Shown here: positions 1 through 5,300 of the stretch, in pieces
Layout of the letters: every line of letters starts with the position of its first letter
How positions within the stretch are numbered: position 1 is the stretch's first letter
Origin: Clostridia bacterium
Lineage (GTDB): Bacteria > Bacillota > Clostridia > UBA1381 > UMGS1253
DNA: 5,964 nucleotides
Direction of reading: 5' to 3'
NCBI GenBank assembly: GCA_017411585.1
Contig: JAFQPV010000331.1
Location: 1 to 5,964 of the forward strand
Translations under genes and position numbers: made by a program
Notes under the pieces: model-generated
Database searches by the model: none
Told to the model about the DNA's origin: nothing
Seen by the model: the letters and a program-made list of their open reading frames with translations, nothing else

Positions 1-1104
1 GGTTGAATTTTCCAAATCAATCTCTGCCACAACACTCTGCCAATCGGTCGACTTGCCAACGGAAAACAGTGTCGAGGATCTGTCCGTATCTGAAGCGATA
101 ATCAGCGCCGCCGTGCTTGAGGAGGTAATGACCGAAAAGCTAACCGAAACTTTTTTAAGTTCGCCCGATTGCGGGCTCAGCTTCAGCGTCGGGTAATGCT
201 TCGAGGTTGAAGTCGAATCGACGATATAGACCGGGTTATCATTGTGCATACCGTATTTAAATTGCGCAAGCGTTGCCGTGGTCTGCTTTGTCCATTGGCT
301 GCTTGCTGCATTTACGGTTGCGCCCTGTGTGCCCTTGCTTGCATCGTCATGCACAAATACCGTACCGGTTGTGGTCGGTGTAACATTTGCCGGCTTGGTC
401 TCGGTTTTGAGTGCTTTTCTGGAAGATGCCGTCTTTACCGCAACGCCGACTGTACCGTTGTTGGCTTTTGCAACATCCACATTGCTGCTCGAAGTCGAAA
501 ATACCACATCGTCGATATAGCAATGCGTGCCCGGCGCAAGGATGTTTTGCAGCTGAATCGAAATTGCGCGGATGTCGTAAATCTCATTTGGAATTGCCTT
601 CGCTTCACCGGTGCCGTTTGCATCAGTCAGTGTGTAGGTAAGCTTCTCAAAATCGATTGTCAGCGAAATATCCGTCCAGCCGTCACTTTTTTTCGGCTGT
701 ACATAGAAGTTTGTCTCATTATCTGTTAAAACATTGATACGGAAGCGCCCCTCACCATGCACACGCACAGAAACGGTTAAATCCTTCATATTCGTTGCAT
801 CAATGTCCTTTTTGATGGTCGGGTAACCGTTTTTCGTGTTGGATTCGGCATTGATGAATTTGAGCACCATATTTTTCTCAAATTCCGCGCCCTCCATGTA
901 CGCAACACCCTTCGTTTGCGAAGCGCCCGTCCAGGCGGCTGTGCCCGGCTCCAGCATTGGCGACTCGCCCGGTGCAAGTGCAGAAAAATCATCTGCAAAC
1001 AGCACCGTTCCGCTTGGCGCGGCAAATACATTTGTCAAACCGCAGCCAAACAGCATACACACGCACAGCAGCAGCGACAAAAGCTTTTTCGTTGTTCCTT
1101 TCAT
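1..1104 (-). CDS. Secreted protein with tandem carbohydrate-binding-like jelly-roll domains (3' end beyond window)
   Basis: The frame is open without a stop for 368 codons from the ATG at 1104 to the left edge, so the C-terminus is missing. Residues 1-28 are a signal peptide: a basic start (MKGTTKK), a hydrophobic core (LLSLLLCVCMLF) and a signal peptidase I site after NVFA. LFGC at residues 18-21 is also a weak lipobox, so a lipoprotein is a less likely alternative. Residues about 29-180 form one beta-rich module: it opens with VLFADDFSAL, has an SDGWTDISLTIDF strand in the middle, and ends with CYIDDVVFS, a closing strand typical of galactose-binding-like/CBM jelly-rolls. A Thr/Ala/Lys-rich linker follows (about 182-235). 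From about residue 245 a second similar module begins (KKVSVSFSVITS ... STDWQSVVAEIDLEN). The start is set by AAAGGAGGA seven bases upstream. I infer polysaccharide binding or a non-catalytic part of a larger secreted enzyme; no catalytic residues are visible. The domain family was judged by eye. Confidence 0.92.
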   Translation of the reverse strand, partial: MKGTTKKLLSLLLCVCMLFGCGLTNVFAAPSGTVLFADDFSALAPGESPMLEPGTAAWTGASQTKGVAYMEGAEFEKNMVLKFINAESNTKNGYPTIKKDIDATNMKDLTVSVRVHGEGRFRINVLTDNETNFYVQPKKSDGWTDISLTIDFEKLTYTLTDANGTGEAKAIPNEIYDIRAISIQLQNILAPGTHCYIDDVVFSTSSSNVDVAKANNGTVGVAVKTASSRKALKTETKPANVTPTTTGTVFVHDDASKGTQGATVNAASSQWTKQTTATLAQFKYGMHNDNPVYIVDSTSTSKHYPTLKLSPQSGELKKVSVSFSVITSSSTAALIIASDTDRSSTLFSVGKSTDWQSVVAEIDLENST

Positions 1105-1110
1105 TCTTCT

Positions 1111-1119
1111 TCCTCCTTT
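1111..1119 (-). promoter_or_regulatory. Ribosome binding site of the left secreted gene
   Basis: The minus strand reads AAAGGAGGA, with a full AGGAGG core (1112-1117) seven bases before the ATG at 1104. This decides the start. A second in-frame ATG at 1167, inside the 14-bp repeat, would add 21 residues (MRNEQLYRFN...) ahead of the signal peptide but has no Shine-Dalgarno sequence. Confidence 0.9.
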
Positions 1120-1300
1120 GAATATATGTAAATTTAAATTAAAACGATATAATTGCTCATTTCTCATTGCTCATTTCTCATTTTATCACATCCCAAGGAT
1201 AATAGTTAGAAAAATCGTTGCAAAAAACAGAAAAATTGTAAGATTTTTTGTCTCCACGTAATGGATTATATATAGTACACAAAAAGACATTTAAAATTTA
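1120..1300 (-). promoter_or_regulatory. AT-rich leader and probable promoter region of the left secreted gene
   Basis: This strongly AT-rich stretch lies immediately upstream of the secreted gene and must hold its promoter if that gene is transcribed alone. Two weak minus-strand candidates are visible. One is a TATAAT at 1265-1270 (plus-strand attata), with no good -35 at 17 bp. The other is a TATTAT near 1198-1203, with a T-rich -35-like run 17 bp upstream. Neither is convincing, so I mark the region rather than a precise promoter. A 14-bp tandem duplication lies inside it. Confidence 0.35.
1152..1179. repeat. Perfect 14-bp tandem duplication in the leader
   Basis: attgctcatttctc occurs at 1152-1165 and again at 1166-1179, followed by a further att. 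On the minus strand each copy carries ATGAGAAATGAGCAA. The outer copy gives a five-codon frame MRNEQ-stop (1181 to 1164). The inner copy is in frame with the secreted gene. The repeat sits in the probable 5' untranslated region, about 50-75 bases ahead of the start. It may be simple slippage; no role is evident. Confidence 0.8.
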
Positions 1301-1329
1301 TGCAACACGCACAAACCCCAACCCACACC

Positions 1330-1393
1330 GTAGGGGACATTCACGAATGTCCCGCAAAACCGGTAAAACGGGCGATTCGTGAATCGCCCCTAC
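1330..1393. repeat. 64-bp palindromic intergenic element with two internal hairpins
   Basis: The ends are GTAGGGG (1330-1336) and CCCCTAC (1387-1393), a perfect inverted pair. Inside are two near-perfect hairpins with similar arms. The left one pairs GGGACATTC (1334-1342) with GAATGTCCC (1345-1353). The right one pairs GGGCGATTC (1370-1378) with GAATCGCCC (1381-1389). They are joined by a spacer containing ACCGGT. This architecture matches the REP/MITE-like intergenic repeats I know from Clostridia genomes. It has no coding capacity and no transposase in the window. Mobilisation in trans is an inference from the form of the element. Confidence 0.8.
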
Positions 1394-1412
1394 AATCAAA
1401 CTTCCAATTCCT

Positions 1413-1588
1413 GTGTAGGGACCGGTGTCCTCGACGGTCCGTAAATTCCGCAAAAAGCCTTCCCCTTGAGGCGAAGAGGGACCGCTTGCGGTGGATGAGG
1501 TGGAAAATGCACAAATAAAAAAACGGCACTGCGTGCCTACACCTCATCAGTCTCGCTCTGCTCGACAGCTTCCCCTCAAGGGGAAGCC
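1413..1588. repeat. Composite inverted-repeat (MITE-like) element, partly degenerate
   Basis: Several nested inverted repeats occur together. GTGTAGG (1413-1419) matches CCTACAC (1536-1542). GATGAGGTG (1494-1502) is a perfect 9-bp inverted match to CACCTCATC (1540-1548). GGACCG (1419-1424) pairs with CGGTCC (1435-1440). ACCGC (1481-1485) pairs with GCGGT (1488-1492), GGCAC (1525-1529) with GTGCC (1533-1537), and GCTTCCCC (1568-1575) with GGGGAAGC (1580-1587) around a TCAA loop. The left arm (1457-1502, with ccttccccttgagg) and the right arm (1540-1588, with cccctcaagggg) are diverged inverted copies of one repeat type. I read it as one or more short palindromic elements inserted into each other. 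No open frame here is credible. Confidence 0.72.
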
Positions 1589-1611
1589 CAAAATCCATTC
1601 ACCATATCAAA

Positions 1612-1676
1612 TGCCGCGCAAAATAGCGGCAATGATGAAACCTTGCCCTGCGAAAGGGGCTCCCTCTGACGAGGGA
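1612..1676. repeat. Two small hairpins, probable repeat-element remnants
   Basis: TGCCGC (1612-1617) pairs with GCGGCA (1626-1631) across an 8-base loop. TCCCTC (1661-1666) pairs with GAGGGA (1671-1676) across TGAC. The second is preceded by aaggggc and resembles the fragment family at 1457-1588. No T-run follows either hairpin in the direction of a gene, so terminators are unlikely. Decayed palindromic repeat DNA is the simplest reading. Confidence 0.45.
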
Positions 1677-1698
1677 TGCAACACACAAATACAATCGC

Positions 1699-1825
1699 CA
1701 TAAAAAGAGGGAATTCGGATGCAAGACAAGGCACAGCGGCAAGCACAGTACTCGAGTACGGGCTTGGCGCTGTAACGCAGTATTGCACTAAATTAGCCAT
1801 CTTATAATTACAACAGCGAACAAAC
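1699..1825. repeat. Palindromic repeat unit, copy 1 of a tandem pair
   Basis: This copy begins CATAAAAAGAGG and ends with TTATAATTACAACAGCGAAC and a short AAAC tail. The central stem pairs ACAGCGGCAAGC (1733-1744) with GCTTGGCGCTGT (1762-1773), with 11 of 12 positions paired. It is capped by the perfect palindrome GTACTCGAGTAC (1748-1759). Outer arms around AATT (1712-1715 and 1791-1794) and GCAA/TTGC (1721-1724 and 1783-1786) also pair, with bulges. Copy 2 shares both ends and the central ACAGTACTC...GTACGGG core. I see no coding frame that survives in both copies. Confidence 0.82.
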
Positions 1826-1842
1826 GAAACGACTGCAACCAG

Positions 1843-1971
1843 CATAAAAAGAGGAATTTTAGATGCAGAGTGCGGCAAAGGCGCTGACACAGTACTCCGC
1901 GTACGGGTCAGCGCCTTTAACAAAGCTATGCGCTAAAATTACCTTTTTATAATTACAAACAGCGAACAAAC
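1843..1971. repeat. Palindromic repeat unit, copy 2 of a tandem pair
   Basis: Copy 2 has the same ends as copy 1 (CATAAAAAGAGG ... ATAATTACAAACAGCGAAC). The central stem is a perfect 12-bp pair, AAAGGCGCTGAC (1877-1888) with GTCAGCGCCTTT (1907-1918). It is capped by GTAC (1892-1895) and GTAC (1901-1904) around TCCGC. The outer arm AATTTTAG (1855-1862) pairs perfectly with CTAAAATT (1933-1940), and the pairing continues outward through AAAAAG/CTTTTT with one bulge. The whole span 1844-1950 can fold as one long hairpin. CATAAAA recurs at 1984, just past this unit, as if each unit were bounded by the same short word. Confidence 0.83.
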
Positions 1972-1988
1972 TCCCCCTATGAGCATAA

Positions 1989-2019
1989 AAAAAAAGAAAC
2001 CATAAAGGTTTCTTTTTTT
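1989..2019 (-). terminator. Intrinsic terminator of the small peptide gene
   Basis: The 13-bp stem AAAAAAAGAAACC (1989-2001) with GGTTTCTTTTTTT (2007-2019) encloses the loop ATAAA. It lies 22 bases past the stop codon of the 38-residue peptide. Read on the minus strand, the hairpin is followed by a long T-run (complement of 1987-1995). The structure is symmetric, with A and T tracts on both sides, so it should work in both directions. It would also isolate the peptide gene from the repeats and from the left gene. Confidence 0.88.
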
Positions 2020-2041
2020 ATTTGGTCAATTTGACTTGAAA

Positions 2042-2158
2042 TCAAAGTTCATCGTCGTCGCCAAAACCGCCGTCTTCAACACCACTGATTAATCCCATAA
2101 TGTCAACGGTCTTGAATTCTTTAATTTCAATTTCAAGTGCTTCATATTCCTTCTTCAT
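2042..2158 (-). CDS. Small acidic peptide of 38 residues, function unknown
   Basis: The product begins MKKEYEALEIEIKEFKTVDI and ends GVEDGGFGDDDEL. The N-terminal half alternates charged and hydrophobic residues (ALEIEIKEF), suggesting one amphipathic strand or helix. The tail is rich in Gly and Asp and has no Cys, Thr, Ser cluster or signal peptide. The ATG at 2158 is preceded ten bases upstream by AAAGGAG. A longer reading from a GTG at 2242 would start inside the promoter -10 region and is rejected. The gene has its own promoter (2233-2261) and terminator (1989-2019), so it is a stand-alone transcription unit, which supports its being real despite its size. The charged leader and distinct Gly-rich tail recall ribosomal-peptide precursors, but no modification, protease or transporter gene is visible. 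I do not recognise a named family. Confidence 0.78.
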   Translation of the reverse strand: MKKEYEALEIEIKEFKTVDIMGLISGVEDGGFGDDDEL

Positions 2159-2168
2159 TGGAAACACA

Positions 2169-2175
2169 CTCCTTT
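2169..2175 (-). promoter_or_regulatory. Ribosome binding site of the small peptide gene
   Basis: The minus strand reads AAAGGAG with ten bases to the ATG at 2158, slightly long but usable spacing. It fixes the start of the 38-residue peptide and excludes the longer in-frame reading. Confidence 0.8.
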
Positions 2176-2232
2176 CAACATACAGTTTTTTATCTGTCAA
2201 TATAAACATTATGTACAAACTCGCTAAGAGAT

Positions 2233-2261
2233 ATTCTAACACATTTCTTTTTGCTTGTCAA
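2233..2261 (-). promoter_or_regulatory. Sigma-A promoter of the small peptide gene
   Basis: On the minus strand a perfect -35 TTGACA (2256-2261), an exact 17-bp spacer, and a -10 TAGAAT (2233-2238, five of six consensus bases) are in line. Transcription should start near 2226, giving a leader of about 65-70 nt. A second TTGACA at 2195-2200 inside this leader has no matching -10 at the right distance. The near-consensus sequence predicts strong basal expression; no operator palindrome is obvious beside it. Confidence 0.82.
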
Positions 2262-2295
2262 CACTTTTTTCATGAATGTCGTATTCATTTTCAAA

Positions 2296-2330
2296 GCCCC
2301 TGCGCGGGGCGCTCTGCCCGAAGGCAGAGC
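2296..2330 (-). terminator. GC-rich double hairpin after the large secreted gene
   Basis: Two adjacent stems are present. GCTCTGCC (2311-2318) pairs with GGCAGAGC (2323-2330) and carries a TTCG tetraloop when read on the minus strand. GCCCC (2296-2300) pairs with GGGGC (2306-2310). It begins 25 bases past the stop of the large gene, where a terminator is expected. In the minus direction it is followed only by TTTGAAAATG, a weak T-run; the plus direction has CCCCTTTTG. The GGGG at 2306-2309 could instead extend the first stem by pairing with CCCC at 2330-2333. It may be an end-of-transcript or 3'-stabilising structure, or another copy of a palindromic intergenic repeat. Confidence 0.6.
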
Positions 2331-2355
2331 CCCTTTTGCAAGGTTAATGTTTATA

Positions 2356-5300
2356 TTACTCAGCTACAGCTGCCTTCTCCCATACGAGAGCCGGAGCACT
2401 GTACATTGTCCTGATTGTGCCAGCATCATTGTAGATGAGATATGTTCTAGCATACCACTTATCGCCCTTACCCTGACGGCTTTCAGTCATCTGGAGACGA
2501 ACTGTGTACTGACCGTTGTTGTTCTGGTACTTAGAAGCCGATGCACCTCTTCTATGCTCGCCATCCTTAGTGAGCGTGATGAGATCTGCATCTTCATCAT
2601 CCGTAGCAGTACCCCAAACAATACCGTTTTCAACAACTGTGTATGCTTCCGGAACACGTCTTTCTGCGAACAGACCGTAAATCGGAGCTTCAGCATTGTC
2701 ATCTACTGTAGTTACTGTCATTGTAACAACCGGAGCCTGTGCAACAGCCTGATCCTCTGCAACATAGTTTGCAAAGAGGTTTCTGTCAGCACTTGCCATA
2801 TAGAAGTCGTATTCAGCATCGTAGCTTACAATAGTTCCTTTGTTTTCAAGTGTATCGTCTTCTGTCCAGCAGCTGAACTTCATACCTGCTTCAGCTTTAT
2901 TTGCGATAACAGTTACCGATGTGTTGTAAGCAAAGTCCTTGCTTTCTACGCCGTCTACTGTACCGTTTGTAACATATACAGTATACGGTTCGATTTCATC
3001 CGGAACATACTTTGCAACGAATGTTACATCGCCTGCAATCATATTCTCCGGAATTTCAACATTTTCTTCGTAAGTATTAATCCAACCTTCAGCTTCATAG
3101 TGGTCGAACTTGTAGCCATATACGTTTGGAGCATACGGTGTATTGAAGGAACCTTCTGCGTCTTTTTCCACTGTGAACCGTTCGATAATGTTATTCTGCC
3201 AGCCCTTGAAGGTTACAGTGTATACATCCGGATTGTCTGTTGCAAATACAGCCTTAATTCTGAGACCGTAACCAACATTCATCTTGAATTCCGATGCATA
3301 TTCATAAGCTGTGGTTACCTTACCTCCTGCATCAACAAGTGCCCAGTAAAGGAACTCATAGCCTTCAGCCGGTGTTGCGCTGAATGTAACGATTGTACCT
3401 GCAGCTTCATTAATTGTGTAACGCTCAATACCCTCATACACAAGTGCATCCGGATCATCCGGATCATCGCCGGTGTAACCGATTACTGTACCGAGACCCT
3501 CTCGCGGATAAACCTCAATTGTGCCGTACTTGTTTTCTTCAACAACCGGTGCTGCGCCCCATACAAAGTTAATCGTGTATGTGCCAACTACTTCTTCGTA
3601 TGCGTTTTTAACCGTAACTGTGATTACGCCTTCACTTGCATCCTTAGAAAGCGTAATTGCATCCGATACGGACACATTGCCATCGCCACTTTCAAGCTTA
3701 GCCTGAACTGTGATTGCATCTGTTGTGCCCCACGGTAATGTGCGTGTAGCTTCCGTAGCGCCATCTGCAAATTCAATTGCCTGTGCTTCACCATCGCCGA
3801 TTGTGTAGGTCATCGGAGCGAGAACCGGATCTTCGTACACTCTTTCGTTAATCATATCCTCTGTTGCTACGATAACAACCGGCGGATATAGCGTTGCAAC
3901 ATCAGATTCTTTAATCTCAATTGCTTCATTTGCTGCAACCTTCTTAATATAGATATTGTCGCAGGAACCATCAAGTATAGCATAGCTTGTTGCTGCATTT
4001 ACATATTCAACACCGTCAATAATCGGCGGCATCGCAAGCTGGTTGTTCCTTGCAGTGGTGGAAGCGTTTGTGAACGCCATGGTGTTACCGTCCAAAAGTG
4101 TCCAGCCATCAGCAGCTGTAAGCGCTGAATTTGCGCTTCTGCAAGCAACAATTACGTAGCCTGCCTGTGCCGTCTTAAACTTATAACGAACTGCATTGTC
4201 CGCAACTACATCTGTATAGTCTGCTACGAGCATTGTAGCGCCGTTGAGCGCGTAGATATCATCGATATCGCCGTTTTCTACCCAGCTTTCAAAAGCGCTC
4301 GGCGCAAGGTGGAGACGATTTAAGCCTGCGCCGGCAGAGGTCGATGTCAGGTTAACAGATTTGTGCGATTCCGATGTAAACCATGTTCCTTCCTCTACCG
4401 TAAGCGTAATGGTTTCTCTGTCAGTACCATCTGCTTTCGTACCCAGCAAATCGCCCGTACCAAGCACGAGGTCGTGGTCTGCATCGAGTACGAGCGGTGT
4501 CGGGATAGCATAGTACCACTTTGTATCATACAAGCCTGTCTTATCGAACTCATCCACTACCTTTGTACTGGTGTTGTATACACCTGTTACACCGTACTCT
4601 AAATCGTAGAGCAGCGGCATACCTGCTGTATATGCATATGCATCCCAGGATACAGTTACGGTATATACTGTACCGTCAACCGTAACTTCTTCGGTTGCTG
4701 TATGGTTTTCAGCAGCCAAAAGATTTACACTAACGTCATCGTTGAGCTTAACAACCTCCACGCCGTATGGCACAACGAGGTTCAGCTTGGATGCTGTCAG
4801 CTCGAGGCTGCCGCTCTGCGCGCCAACGTTGTACAGACCGTCTTTATGCAAACTACGGTTTGCACCCTGATTCTGCGTCTTCGGTGTGCCTGTCAGTGCA
4901 AGTGCGCTCTCCCAGGAAATCTTCGGTGCGCCCTTCACAAAGTTGATGGTGTAAACCACCGGCGTACCGCCCGGTGCTGTCAATGTAACTGTAGCTTTGC
5001 CGCTTGCTACGCCTGTAAGGTCGAGCTCTGCCGGCTCAACAGTTACTGTGCCTGTACCTGTCTTTGTTGCTGCAACAGAAACAGTTGTTGTATCATACGG
5101 AACTTCGATATTCTTTGTAAATTTGCCTTCTGCAAATGTGATTGCATCTGCATCGCCGCCGTCAACGGAGTAGGTTACTTCGCCGAGTGCGAGCGGCTTG
5201 TCGAATTCTACATAGAAGATTGTAGACTGGGCTCTTTCATAAGTGTTCGGCTTGTTCTTTCTGCTCTCAGATTCATACGCAGCAACCGGAACGCCATCCT

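Noticed and set aside
244..729. Plus-strand open frame of 161 codons
   Set aside because: It lies in exact antisense register to the left secreted gene, whose signal peptide, ribosome binding site and domain pattern are far stronger.
836..1261. Plus-strand open frame of 141 codons
   Set aside because: It overlaps the signal peptide region of the left gene on the other strand and runs through its AT-rich leader; no ribosome binding site or recognisable product.
1300..1923. Several 70-115 codon frames over the gap on both strands
   Set aside because: They run through hairpins and repeat arms, have no ribosome binding sites and give no sensible protein.
1699..1971. CRISPR array
   Set aside because: There are only two units of about 127 bp with matching ends and different stems. 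There are no short identical repeats with unique spacers and no cas genes.
1699..1971. Retron or group II intron RNA
   Set aside because: Long hairpins invite the idea, but there is no reverse transcriptase frame in the window and no msr/msd or domain V pattern I can identify.
2042..2242. 66-residue reading of the small peptide from a GTG start
   Set aside because: The GTG lies at the promoter -10 region, upstream of the predicted transcript start. The internal ATG at 2158 has a proper ribosome binding site.
2251..3738. Plus-strand open frame of 495 codons
   Set aside because: It is antisense to the large secreted gene, has a very Cys-rich, low-complexity translation, no ribosome binding site, and starts in the peptide-gene promoter region. 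It is a shadow of minus-strand codon bias.
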